This document shows positions 18,068 to 28,975 of a DNA stretch of 52,526 bases, one piece after another. How positions within the stretch are numbered: position 1 is the first letter of the stretch; each line of letters begins with the position of its first letter. The position numbers and the translations under genes were made by a program. Under the pieces are notes generated by a model. It made no database searches and was not told the DNA's origin. It was given only the letters and a program-made list of their open reading frames with translations. The stretch comes from Chara braunii (Eukaryota; Streptophyta; Charophyceae; Charales; Characeae), in contig BFEA01000305.1 of assembly GCA_003427395.1 (NCBI GenBank), positions 1,615,508-1,668,033 on the forward strand. Direction: 5' to 3'.

Positions 18068-20156
18068 CTGCTTTTGATGTTTACTGAAAACCCCTCTTTA
18101 CTTTATTCACTGTTTCGTAAATGAGTATAAGGGAATGGAAACAACTATATAGTAGGCTCTAGTGAGTCCCCGCCCAAGAGGAACTTAGCTAGCACGTAGA
18201 CCACTCTTTTTATGATTTGTTGCCTCTTGCTCATTAATACGCGTTTACGAGTAATAGGAGTCAACAAGAAAGTTAACATTTATCTTTCAATCCATTGGAG
18301 CTAAACAACACTAGCATTATGTTAATTGTCTTGGGATAGTGAGCAATTTTTCAGAGGGTATATAAAATATCACATGACGCTAACTCTGAACAAAATATTA
18401 CTGAGAGAATTTAAATGAACCCTCAACACAGACTGAGTAAGCGAAAGAGCGAGAGAGGTCAGGGAAAGCCAGAGATGAGGATAAAAGAGATTCTTATATG
18501 GGCGACTCGATTGCAAGCAAATCCATATAGTTGTCGAGATCTCGTAGTAACCAAATATTAAATATCTCTCTAAATAAGTTTTCTTCATAAGAAAACATGT
18601 AACCTCTTGCTCCCTCGTAACCGAATCAACTCAAAGTTGATAAGTTAAATAACTCATGATGATAATCATTAATTCATCAATATCAGGTAAGGAGCGCGTT
18701 ACGTACTAACACATACTTAAGCCCATTCATTAACCATACCATTACTCTAAATGTTTTTCCTCACGTCACTATTGACTCGCTACCCGCAATCATCTCTCGA
18801 GAAGCATTATTTGCGCGAAGCAATCTCTTTGTGGTAGTGACGGCGTAGTTGAGGATGAGAACGAGTAATGGCCATATATCATTCACGGACAGGTTAGTAA
18901 CATCAACGATTAAGCGCGCAACTGTTATCAAAGGATTTGATCATAATAACGCCTTTCTCACACCGAATACTCGAATATCACCCTCACTCGTAATCGCATT
19001 GGAATTTGTTAATTCCCAACAATGAGGAACGAGTAAATGGAAAGGGATACAAACTAAGCTGGAGTGTAAGGAGTACTAACTACGTCTGGAATACCCACAT
19101 TCTTCGCAAGCGAAAGACTTACAGAGTCTTCAAATGCCAACCTGCCTTGTTACGGTCTATTACCGGTTCTAAAACATTTCTCTTAATGTAACCTAACTTC
19201 TCGATAGGTAGCTATAACCAAGTTGAGGATTAAGATTAGTGATAACTATAGATTACTCATGACCAAACCGCCTGATATTTGAGAGTTCGTTCTATTACCA
19301 CGAACTCAAAAGTAAGGCCTCTACTTACTACATGCACTGCATACTATTACGTTTTCATCCTCACCGCCTTTTTCTCACGTTTTCCATTTCAACGTCTCGT
19401 CTCACGTGATTAGTACCGCCCTCTCTTGTTTGTTACAGCCACACCATGACCAAGATAGAATATCAAGAGACAAGTAACAAGGTCACTCAAGGAAGGGATA
19501 ACGTCAGCTGTAGTAAGCCTGCACACTTCTAGCAAATGACTTATAAAGTCTCTATCATTTTTTTCGTGTGTGCAGCTAGTACACTGCTTCGTGTGCTTGT
19601 ACTCGACTCCACCGTTTTAGCGATGAGAGTAACACCGACCATACATGAAAATTTATGATGTCAACAACAAGTCTTTGGGTTGAACTCTCGTTGAAGGATC
19701 TCACTCGTCTGATCCCAGATATTGGTGCACTTCGCCAGCTCTTGATGCAGTCGCATGTCTATTCTCGCCTTACTACTTAAAAAGATGAAACAATGATAAC
19801 GGATAACATAAATCACTCTAGAGAGTGATTGACGTCAATTGTATAACACGGTAGAATACGAGCACACATGTTCTTGATTGTCACACGAAGTTCTATGAAA
19901 ACCTCCCTTTAGTTGGTATTGTCTTACACTACGTGTCCACTCTTTCTACCAGACTCTGACCCTGCCATCTTAGTCGTTTCACGTGCCTTAGCATTTTCAT
20001 CGCCACGAGTTGAACTCGCTAAACGCAGATGATGACATTTACTGATCACAGATATGTTTTACACCATTACCTCTTCAAGGATGACGAGAGCACGAAGAGG
20101 GACTCAACAACTCCCACTACACACTATGTTGGAAGAAGGTAAGAGGGCGACGAAGA
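18068..20156. other. Gene-free stretch
   Basis: About 2 kb of moderately AT-rich DNA. Open frames are short and without recognisable composition. I see no repeats worth naming. Confidence 0.4.
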
Positions 20157-20547
20157 TGACGTAACTACCATTTCGTCAAATATACATTTTTTATTTTTTG
20201 AACGAAATTGAAACTGAGTTTTTTCAACATTTTTGGCCGAAAACTCGTCAAAATTTTGATGCTCTCGAGGAATTGACGTTTTTAAAACGCTGGACCCCCT
20301 GGATGTATCTGGACTAAGACGGAGACCAGATACATCCAAGGGGGACCGCCTGGATGTATCTCGTTTCAAGCTAGGTAGTAGGTCCATATATATACAAGGG
20401 GTCCAACGTTAGAAAAACGTCGGACCCTCAAGAGCAGCAAATTTAGACGAGTTTTCGGTCAAAAAAGTTGAAAAAACTCAATTTCAATTTCGTTCAAAAA
20501 ATAAAAAATGTACATTTTGACGAAATGGTAAACTGGCACTTACGTCA
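20157..20547. mobile_element. Inverted-repeat miniature element (CATTTCGT family)
   Basis: Long terminal inverted repeats are visible: CCATTTCGTCAAA at the left and TTTGACGAAATGG at the right, continuing inward through ACATTTTTTATTTTTTGAAC and AACGAAATTGAAA. TGACGTAA (20157) and TTACGTCA (20540) lie outside them. The centre holds GGATGTATCT repeats that also pair. No open frame is present. A second member is at 50550-50811. Exact ends and target duplication are unresolved (AAC on both sides is one possibility). Confidence 0.75.
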
Positions 20548-20631
20548 ACCATGGACTCTTACGTGAAGCTCGGTGAAAAGTCCGACTTCTGTATCTTTCT
20601 CAAGTCGCTAGTACTCCTGTATCCCTGTTGT

Positions 20632-20635
<4 letters not shown>

Positions 20636-20687
<52 letters not shown>
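20636..20687. repeat. (CT)n microsatellite
   Basis: About 26 CT units. Ser-Leu reading frames across it are not evidence of a gene. Confidence 0.95.
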
Positions 20688-20690
<3 letters not shown>

Positions 20691-22322
20691 GCTCGTAACC
20701 GCCCTGCGGCTCAGACTCTCCGTCGCCGAGAGCTGGCCTCTGACTCGTCCTCTACCGACGCTTGTGGAGGGTGGTCCCTTCGCCATTTGTCCAGTTTATG
20801 TCATGACTAGGTCTCTGCATCGCTGGCCTCAGACTCAGCCTCATAATCCCAGTCCAGGTTCTGTTGTTCCTGCTCTATGGTCCCAGCGGACACTCTTGTC
20901 TCGGGATAAGAGATGGTCATCTATACCTTCGCCGCAACCCCGTCCCTTTTGCACCTCCGCTTGGCTCGATTCTTAGCCTCCGTGATAGCCACTTGCAGCC
21001 TCTAATCCGTCCTCATCTCCTCCTCTCTTGTCCCCTCCACGTTAATTCTTAGTTTTGCCTCATCACCATCGAATGTAGAATAGGCGTGATCCAAGAGTCT
21101 TTACTAGATAATATTGCTCAGCGTGTCGCGAACCTCTAACACTCAGGCCTATAGCCTTCTAAGTTCTAACCCCTTTCAACATTCCATAGCCACTTTCTCG
21201 CAATAGCCAACATCTATAGCCACAACAACTACCTGCACTTACCAATACGCACGAGGCAGTATACACCAAAGTTCAAAATGGTTGCGGCCTGAACGTGTCG
21301 CCTCCTAAAACGACTATCCTGACTTACACGCAACGAGAATATCCCTTATCATACACCGGTTGACCAATAGTAAGTAACACGACAAGTCCTCCTTTCTATA
21401 AGATCACTATATGTTACGATCCCTGCGTTCTAAATGGGATGCGTATTATTATTATTATTTTTTAATCGATAAGTGAAATTGAACTATATTAAATTAATAT
21501 TTTAACCAATAATAGCTAGGACAAAAAAAGAAGCAGTCAAGACCCAACGGTCACTTAAACAGGCGTTCCGTTCAATCAGTGTCAAAAGTCTCTTTCAGGA
21601 TACCGACCGGTTTCTTCTTCCCGTTAAAGAGGGTCATCAGACTACTCCTAATGACTACCCATGTCCGATGGCAAGGAGGGGGCTTATGACCTTCCGCGTG
21701 GGGTGATAAACCTCCTACCCAAACGGCTGGGGGTTGCCCCTCTCTTGGGGTCTTACATCGCTAGCACCTCGCAAGTTAAACCCATGACGACTTAAGCACG
21801 AGGGGTCGGGAAGTCTAGGCCGCCTATGCGTAATTACGATTTTGAAATTGAACCGTTCATTCCACCTCGAAGTGACAGAAAAGGTACTAGAAGTTAGATA
21901 AATTAAATAAGGAGAAGAGAAATAATAAAAGAACAAAAAAAAAAGGAAGAAACCCCTAGCACTATGACTGTTAGGGACCACCTCATTTGACACTTCTAAA
22001 GTAGCGGTTTGGGTTCTGACGCAGACATAAAACGCAGCGCTTTTTTTTCACTTCTTCTTCCTTTATTTTATTTTCTTTACATTTTTATTTTCTGGACTTT
22101 TGCAATCATTACACCTATTCCATAACTTACCTATAATGGTGTTTTCGTTAAAAGTAAAATTGTTTTCATGTTCACTTTTTATTTTAAGTATAAAATGACA
22201 GATATAAGACAGGAGGAAAAAAGAAAAAAAGTGATGAAACAAGGCGAAATGGTGAAAGCTTAGCATTGAAAACTGTAAGAAATACATCATTATACAATAA
22301 TATTTTGAAATTGTGGAAAGCA
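20688..22322. other. Stretch without a supported gene
   Basis: A 60-140 codon open frame after the CT run (to 20976) is arginine/serine-rich and not recognised. The rest, to 22322, is AT-rich DNA with A and T runs and no gene. Confidence 0.4.
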
Positions 22323-22411
22323 ATACCAACCATTGAAACTATTCTTAACCATCAACAAAGAATTGAATGACACATACCAACCATTGAAACTATTCTTAAC
22401 CATCAACAAAG
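22323..22411. repeat. 51-bp tandem duplication
   Basis: ATACCAACCATTGAAACTAT and the next 18 nt occur identically at 22323-22360 and 22374-22411. A decayed third part (CCATCAACAAA) is near 22460. Confidence 0.9.
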
Positions 22412-22513
22412 TGTTCAATGATATCATAAACCGCGTATCTTGAATGTTCACTCATGCTCGACCATCAACAAAATGTCGAATGCGATTCTATGCATCATAT
22501 GCGGGATGTTGTC

Positions 22514-23129
22514 TTATGAGAATTTGAATAGAGGGAAGTAACATTTCGCTAGCAAAGATGCAAAACCTAATATAAAAACACCACAATTACAACCATTCTG
22601 TTGGACGGGCACAAACAATGTCTCGAAAGATGTCGTAACTTCTCATAAGGTCGTCCACGTGATATCTTTCATGAAGATTTTGACGTTGGAACTTCATTCT
22701 AAAGAACGCGGCAAATAGTTCAAGCGGTGAGAGACGGTCAGCGCGACGAAGAGAGTCTACAAGGCGGAATTCATAATTGTAGCCGTATATTCTAACACAT
22801 GCCAAAGCTTAGTGATTTCCAAAGTTAAGAGGGATAAGTACAAAGTTGAAATCAAAAATATTTTTTCCCTTAACCCACTTCATTCCCTCACAATAAGCAA
22901 TTTCGTTGGACACTGTGGATGCCAATCTGACATAGAAAAAAAAATCTAAAATATATATAGATGGAATGTCATTGTGATTCTCATCTCTAATCTCTTCTCC
23001 GAACATCAAACTTTCTCTTGCATTGACGTCGTTGATCTGGATGGCTAGCAAATACAAATTCACGGCTTCGTCATTCAACCATCCTTCATTTTTGATGATG
23101 GCTATTATGTTATTTTTTTCCACCTTCAA
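22514..23129 (-). pseudogene. Ulp1-like (C48) cysteine protease, broken
   Basis: C48 enzymes cleave SUMO or related modifiers, and divergent ones are often carried by plant transposons. The minus strand reads GWLNDEAVNLYLLAI (substrate-binding W and N-terminal motif), FFFYVRLAS, then WVKGKNIFDFNFVLIPLN and the catalytic His (22812-22814). Next is a TAA (22809-22811) where the family has Trp, then ALACV and VDSL with the catalytic Asp (22755-22757). A one-base frameshift near 22600 leads to VQQNGCNCGVF with the oxyanion Gln and catalytic Cys (22583-22585). The catalytic domain is about 200 codons, a normal length for the family. The TTG at 22803-22805 is not a real start. A transposon origin is plausible but unproven. 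Confidence 0.8.
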
Positions 23130-23424
23130 GGTCTATATGTGTCAAGTTTGGTGTTTGTTGGGTTCTTGAAGATGGTTGTTTTGGGAAGTGGTGAAAATCG
23201 TGAAAATCGACAAATTGAAATGTTGGTGAAATTTCATGAAATTGCACTTTTGACTTGTTGTTTTATATGTTTTTATTTTTTTTTTTTTTCGTTTTTTTTT
23301 TTTTACAATACGTTAGTAAGAAGTGCACTCTACAAATTGTTGTGAAGTATGGTTAAAATGACCCTTTCTTTTTCTTATAAATGGGGGTGAAAATTGGGGG
23401 GTTGGTTAATCTTCTCTCCACCTT
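23130..23424. other. Short gene-free stretch
   Basis: T-rich at 23270-23305. No coding signal. It separates two minus-strand relics. Confidence 0.4.
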
Positions 23425-23558
23425 TCAGTCACCCTTGTAAACAACGATGTCGTATTCTTCGTTATCTTCCATAGTGCTCATTGTCCTTTCAACATACTGC
23501 ATCTCGACCTCAGCGAGGCGTACCGTTGGTAGAAGAATCTTGAACAATGGGTCAGGCA
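23425..23558 (-). pseudogene. Terminal exon-like block of the relic gene
   Basis: After TTTGTATGCAG the minus strand is open for about 43 codons (PDPLFKILLPTVRLAEVEM, then an acidic MEDNEEYDIVVY end) to TGA at 23425-23427. Composition and the acceptor site suggest a last exon. The intron-like stretch 23559-23842 upstream has no coding signal. Confidence 0.5.
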
Positions 23559-23842
23559 CTGCATACAAACACACACGCAAACAATAACGGTATGTCTAAG
23601 ACTTCTTTACAAGTGGTGCCTTTCTGAAAATCGATACAAGAAATAGATACGAGTTCATGACGGTGCGTGCTTGCCTACTTTGTTGTCGCTGCTAGCCTGC
23701 TGCTTTCCACAATAGACAACGTGCAACCTTCACTTTGCAATTTCGTCCCTTGTTCGGTGTCTATTCCAACAACTTAAAACATCCTTAGGACAATTGGCTT
23801 CACAAACGGGATCGTTACGTGTTCTGTGCGTCTTCTAATTTT

Positions 23843-24480
23843 TTAAGGCAACAACGACAACATTGATAAGGCTTGCAAACCATGACGTATAATATTCTTG
23901 TCACTGTTCCTTTCCGAGCGCATACGAGGCGCTTTCCACAGTCTTTTACGCAGGCCTGCGCGTTCACCAACGTCTCTTCCCGACAGTTGTCCGCTTTCCC
24001 AAGCTGTATACACCTGCTCCACCTTTTGAAATACGTCGTCCGACGACCTAGCTAAGATGATGTAAGGACCAAGAAAGTCGGACCATTCTGAACTCCACTG
24101 ACTGAGTGACATAGTAATGTAATGATCAAGGTCAGTTATTCTAAGAGCCTTCCCTGTGAACTTTCTATACTCCGCATTTTTGAGATCAGCTCCCCGACCG
24201 CTTTTGGCTTCAGGACAGTCAGACGCGTTCCACAACTTCCAGATATGTGGAACAATGATGCTCTAATGAGGCAGAATGTTTCATTTATCCTTCGTATTTT
24301 GGAACGTGCTTAACCTCCCATAGTGATCCATGAAGTGGTTCAGATAATAAACTGGCCTAGCTATCCAGTAATCCAGCTACAACTCTTTTGCCACAGCCGG
24401 ATTTTCGTGAAAAAATCTTCGTGTTGCTGCCACGTTGTGTTGACCACTGAGAGTGTACCAGGAGTACTTATCCAGTGTTT
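23843..24480 (-). pseudogene. Relic gene block with SGQH motif
   Basis: The minus strand reads LDKYSWYTLSGQHNVAATRR, then RPVYYLNHFMDHYGRL. Three in-frame stops follow (near 24402, 24303 and 24285), then a continuous 130-codon stretch in the same frame containing IWKLWNASDCPE, GKALRITDLDHYITMSLSQW and VFQKVEQVYTAW. The stops share one frame with intact flanking text, so this is decay and not separate genes. Confidence 0.6.
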
Positions 24481-25094
24481 TTTTTGTAAAAATCATCAGG
24501 AGTAACCCTTATTGCTCGCACAACCTTACCAGATGAGTCAATATGCAGTTGGTCATGAAGTGCCACCAACGACAGTATTGGTTTCTCATACAGCGGACAT
24601 GTGCTCAACCCCGTCCGAGTCCTGCCTATTGTCCTTTCTCGAATGGCCGCTTCACCAAATGTCACCATCGCTTCATAAATCTCGTCAGTGTCATTTTGGC
24701 CGAGGAATCTCTGATTATACCTAAATTCCTCATTTGGAATATCCATAAAGTTTTGAAATTCAACGGTGATGAACTGTATCTCGCTCTTCTGGGTACCGCC
24801 AGTATTGAAGTCCAGAAAGAAGTCTTTCCCAAGATGCAAAGTCGCTGGCTCACTTGGCGACAATTGCAATCTTAATGGTCGCGTGATAGTCTTGCCTTTT
24901 GCCTCGTCGCCGGACTGCGGCTGTTCAGACGCGGGAAAAACGGTCGTCTTCTCCATTGTACCGCCTTTTGCTACTCTTTTTTTCCGCATCGACTTTTGTT
25001 TGGCAGCAGCTTCTGCGACGCGAGTACGTTGGACTGCTTCATCCATCGGGAGAGGCTGCACCTGTCGTTTTTGCGGTTGCTCCTTCCTGCTCAT
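24468..25094 (-). pseudogene. Relic gene block, central domain
   Basis: This is the longest intact block (208 codons from a possible Met at 25094). It starts with a basic linker (KQKSMRKKRVAKGG), then LRLQLSPSEP, FFLDFNTGG, FITVEFQNFMDIPNEEFRYN, ATIGRTRTGLST-like text (IGRTRTGLSTCPLYEKP) and LVALHDQLHIDSSGK. The end is disrupted by a frameshift in an A run, beyond which the next block continues the sense. No domain is recognised. The alternating hydrophobic pattern suggests a folded domain. Confidence 0.6.
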
Positions 25095-25830
25095 TTCTGG
25101 TTGAAACTTTTTCTTCGCTTCTGCCTAGTTTTCCTTTTTTTCTCCTCGAGTTCTCTAACAGCTGCAGGGGGCGACGAAGGAGTTCTCCCTTTCCTTTTCT
25201 TTTCCTTGAGACTTTTTCTCCTCTCCTGCCTAGCTTTTCCACTGCTTTTGTGGTGCGCAGCGTCCTCATGCCAATCCTGTTCGTGCTCCTGAATGTCGTC
25301 GTAGTGCTCGTCATCACTATTGTCCCCCTGGTCGACGCGAAGCTTCGCAGGAATGTGCAAGCGTCATGCTTTCGCTTCATCCTCGACCTTGTGACTCCAT
25401 TGACGACCTTCCCTCTCGCTAATAGTGTTTTCACTATCCTCTTCTTCCTCTCCATGGCTTTCCCTACTTCGCTTCTGTGAACCTTCCTTTTCCTCTTCTC
25501 TCTATGTACTCTCTGCGTTGTTCCCTTCCCCCACATCTTCGAAATACAAAGGTTCGTCATATCCTTGTACAGCGGCACCACACATGCCCGAGGAACACAC
25601 AATGTCTCGCAATTTGCTGAGTGACTCTTTCATTGCTATTGGCGAAATCTTCTTCGGCGCAGGCGGCGTAACCTGTGCATGAGCCGATCCCTTAGCAAGG
25701 ATCTGTCTTGCTTTCGTGACAAGCGGTCTGGACACTGACAGCCAAATCGATATAGCACCTACAGTTGGTCACACTGATATTCCTTCGAGTGCTCTTGAAG
25801 ATTGTGCTAGTGCAACTGCTGACATCACAC
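25095..25830 (-). pseudogene. Relic gene block, charged linker and helix region
   Basis: A frame from DDTMTKQKSVMSAVALAQSS (about 25850) reads LEGISV, a TGA, then PTVGAISIWLSVSRPLVTKA, PPAPKKISPIAMKESLSKLR and GYDEPLYFEDVGEG. After a TAG it continues in the same frame as an acidic/basic low-complexity linker (REEEKEGSQKRSREGHGEEE; SDDEHYDDIQEHEQDWHEDA; KKRKTRQKRRKSFNQK). Other frames are also open here but give only lysine/arginine runs, so this frame is preferred. Confidence 0.5.
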
Positions 25831-25842
25831 TTTTTTGTTTTG

Positions 25843-26341
25843 TCATAGTGTCATCTTTATGAGCCACGGCTTCGTGACTTGAATCTTGTTCCGGCCGAAG
25901 AAGTCGAAAACCTGAACGAGATCGGGCAATTTCAGTTCTTGATTTGCATCCGGATTGAACAGATCCACGAGCGATTTACCATATCCAGAATGTTTTCTCC
26001 ACCGGACAACAACATGTCTGACAACTCTCTCGCCTTTGTCGTTCAAGAGCATAGTCATCTCGAAAGTGGCAACCGAACGTTGTCTGCCAGACCAAGACGC
26101 TATACCACCTATCGGTCTGATTTGGTCTTGTAAGACGACATACAGAAGAAGACCACTACCAACCTGCCAAACATCGCCTAACCAGTCCAACATCCAGAAT
26201 TTTTCTTCGTAGTCAACGACGACCATGGCCTCGGATAGCCCATAAACAGACTTCTCAACGGAGCCTTCATGCCCCAATTTCTCTTGTGCATAGTTCCGCC
26301 AATGACCACCAGACCCTTCACCACGACCAGCACACCCTTAA
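25843..26341 (-). pseudogene. Relic gene block, upstream domain
   Basis: From about 26341 the minus strand reads GHWRNYAQEKLGHEGSVEKS, then EEKFWMLDWLGDVWQVGSGL, QDQIRPIGGIASWSGRQRSV and a VRWRKHSGYGKSLVDLFNPD segment to a stop at 25843. Aromatic-rich and clearly protein-like, but no family recognised. The next block overlaps in another frame, implying a frameshift near 25860. Confidence 0.55.
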
Positions 26342-26445
26342 CCACTCCCCGTCGTCCAGACAGGCAATGTGACCTCCCTATCTTGATCAGATCCTCTAAG
26401 GCGACTTATCGGACCTGAAAGAGGTGTACTTTATTGCACAGGCGT

Positions 26446-26657
26446 CTACATCACAGAGCTTGATGACGAGTGCTGCGCATTCGCCTTAGACCCTGGCGTC
26501 TCTTCTTTCTCGACCCTAGCAATTGGGGATCCCTTCGACTTTTGGGGCGAGTGCTCGACACTCGCACAGCTCCTGGCCCTTAAGCATTTTCCTTGTTTCT
26601 CTGCCCACATCCATTCTGTATAATCCAACAGAAACTTATAATAGTCAAGCTGTCAGG
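26446..26657 (-). pseudogene. Relic gene block, first visible exon
   Basis: After an AG acceptor-like TTTGCCTGACAG the minus strand reads DYYKFLLDYTEWMWAEKQGK, then a serine-rich stretch to a stop at 26446. Its W-x-W-A-E text loosely resembles CLWAEDYKF in the 28-kb relic, so the two may be related. Upstream continuation was not found. Confidence 0.45.
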
Positions 26658-26800
26658 CAAAAACTGATCAACAATGCAAACACAGTAAATGAGAAACGCC
26701 TTCATTTATGAGATGGACATGCATCCACTCCACCGTTTCGAATACCGTCATCCCGGCATCATCGCGCCGGACACGATAAATCCCCTTCGGACGATATTTC
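26658..26800. other. Possible intron or spacer
   Basis: No coding signal. It leads into the satellite domain. Confidence 0.35.
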
Positions 26801-27440
26801 TTCGGAGGGTGTTATCGTGTTCGACGCAACAACCCTGGGCAGCGGCACCCACCCGCCATCCGTGATACAACAACCTTCTAAGAAGCATCGTCGTGTCGGG
26901 ACACGACGAATCCCCGGTACTCACCCACCACGCGGGATTAACAGCCTCCTAAGAAGCATCGTCGTGTTCGACAATCAATCCCCTTCCGACAATTCTTCCC
27001 AGGCCATGTTCGACAGTGTAACTCTGGACAGTGATACCTACCCGCCCTCTAGGATTGCCGTGTCGAACACGACAACAACCTCCTAAGAAGCATCGTCGTG
27101 TTCGACATGACGAATCCCTCACACCCACCCTCCCTTCACTAATGGTCGTGTCGAACACGACAACAACCTCCTTAGCAACATCATTGTGTTCGACACGACG
27201 TATCCCTAGCACCCACAAGCCCTCTGGTGTCGGGACTTCGACACGACGGATCCCTCGACGTGTTGAAGTCGGGACACATACAACAACGTCCTCCGGGATG
27301 GTCGTCTCAAACACGGCAACAGACGCCTTAGGAGCATCATCATGTTCGACACGACGAATCCCTGCCACCTACCAGCCCTCCGGTGTTGAGACTTCGACAC
27401 GACGAATCCCCGACGTGTTGAAGACGGGACGCATACAACG
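26800..27440. repeat. Near-palindrome satellite, first block
   Basis: At least ten copies of variants of GTCGTGTTCGACACGAC (for example near 26891, 27060, 27093, 27146, 27186 and 27340) lie between short variable linkers such as CCTCCTAAGAAGCATC. Open frames on both strands are by-products of the repeat. Confidence 0.8.
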
Positions 27441-27982
27441 ACGATAGGATTTCGATCGACACCGTCAAGCAGGGCGTCAACATCCCGCCAAACCGTGGAG
27501 GCGGCAACGTCCAGAACGTTCGTCATGTTGGGGTCGATAACGAACACCACTGCGTAATATACAACCATGAGTATCCAAAGTAGGAAGACTCATCGGGCGG
27601 TCATTCACAATCCCTACTCAACGTGCTCGTCACGTGACAGACAAATCGACATTCGTAGCATGAAGACATGTACCATTATCAATATTTGAACAATAGTCAA
27701 GAAATCGAAACATTTTGTTCATTAGACCACGAATATAGAAAACCAAATGCTTTGAAGGCATGCACCATTGACAGCATTTGACCAATAGTCAAGAAATCAA
27801 AACATTTTGTTCATGAGACCACGGATACAGAAAACCAAAAACTGACAGATTGAACTGAAAGACTGACTGACTTTAAATCATTGACAATAAAAGCGCTAGA
27901 CGACTAACAAAACCGAGAAACTGACAGTCTAATCATTTTCATCTACAGTCGCGAAAAAAAAACTGACGAATGTGTAGAAGGT
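27441..27982. repeat. 91-bp tandem duplication in gene-free DNA
   Basis: Units starting GAAG[A/G]CATG[T/C]ACCATT at about 27662 and 27753 share CAATAGTCAAGAAATC[G/A]AAA and CATTTTGTTCAT. The flanks are unassigned. Confidence 0.75.
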
Positions 27983-28785
27983 CTACCGATGACGGCGAGC
28001 TGTAATAGTTAGGTAGTCCTTGAACATTCTAATTGGCGATCCGAACGTAAGATATTGTGGTTCCTCGGTGGAAGCGTCATTCGCAAACACTGAAATATAT
28101 TTAATGTGGACGAACCTGGACCTGCCGACCAGAGAACTGCCTATAGTATCCCATATAGACGACACTTTTGTTTCAACCTCACGCCATGCGCCGACATCAT
28201 CCACCTTACCGCCGATCACTATATCCCATTTCCCTTTGACTTCTCATTGAACGAAAATCATCCCTCTTCGAGTTATTTCCAACTCGTTCCTGGACACGTA
28301 CACCACATCATCAGTCAAGGTCCTATTCATGTTCGAACACGCAACGTAAACGACCCTGTAGAAGACGAACGCTGCCAGACGCAATTTGATGCAGTAGTAC
28401 GACACCAATCGAGGCGATAACCCATGAGATCGTAGAAGATACTGATCCAGGAACTTAGAATGTCGGGCACAACCAAGCAACTCCTGTTTCATCGCACGAC
28501 ACCATGTGCGCGGCGAGGCAGACACATATTGGCAGTCCAACAGACTGTAATAGCGATCAGATTTTAACTTCTTACACAAGTGATGCAATCGCACTGGACC
28601 GAGGACATCACGGCGCACGGGAATATAACTTCCCCGCTCAATCATATTAGCGAACTTATAGTCCTCTGCCCATAGGCACTTCTCCCACTGAGGCTCTGTC
28701 CAGGAGTCCAGGTGATCATCGATGTACGAGACCACCGTCATCCACGGATCAGACTTAAAGTTCCCTGTACTCGCACCATCGATCG
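27983..28785 (-). pseudogene. Unrecognised gene relic with one in-frame stop
   Basis: One minus-strand frame runs about 267 codons from about 28785 (after a TGA) to a stop at 27983, with a single internal TGA at about 28245. Text includes PWMTVVSYIDDHLDSWTEPQ, WEKCLWAEDYKFANMIERGS, YSLLDCQYVSASPRTWCRAM and, after the stop, EVKGKWDIVIGGKVDDVGAW and SRFVHIKYISVFANDASTEE. The reading sense is unbroken across the stop, so it is one decayed coding region or a recoding case. No family is recognised. It may be the upstream part of the 23.4-26.7 kb relic. Confidence 0.55.
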
Positions 28786-28975
28786 CAGTGGACTCTCGAG
28801 ATCAGCGGACGCGCAGCGTGCAGGGAGGGAAAGGGTGTGCCAAGCGCTCATGCCAAATAGTAGGGGTCATCCAGTATGAGATATCCATCGCGACTCTGAA
28901 GCGCCCTGCACGCCATAATGGCAGTAATTAACAAAAGCACACGGCCCATGCGAAAACGAACGTAACGATGCTCCC
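28786..28975. other. Short spacer
   Basis: No feature recognised. It contains a short GC-rich stretch at 28805-28840. Confidence 0.35.

Larger units (their letters stand above)
23425..26657 (-). pseudogene. Unrecognised multi-exon gene relic
   Basis: A chain of coding-like blocks on the minus strand runs from 26657 to 23425: 26446-26657, 25843-26341, 24480-25830, 23843-24480 and 23425-23558. Two junctions have plausible AG acceptors, at 26658 (TTTGCCTGACAG) and 23559 (TTTGTATGCAG). Stops and frameshifts interrupt at several points, including a frameshift in an 8-A run near 24485. The middle is an acidic then lysine/arginine-rich linker and the downstream block carries SGQH. I do not recognise the family. 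A loose resemblance of the SGQH part to ParB-like domains is speculation. It could be a transposon gene. Confidence 0.6.

Noticed and set aside
20551-20976. 141-codon plus-strand frame
   Set aside because: A third of it is Ser-Leu from the CT microsatellite. The rest is unrecognised and lacks support.
26817-27568. Overlapping open frames on both strands
   Set aside because: They arise from a palindromic repeat lacking stop codons in several frames and repeat the same peptide with each unit.
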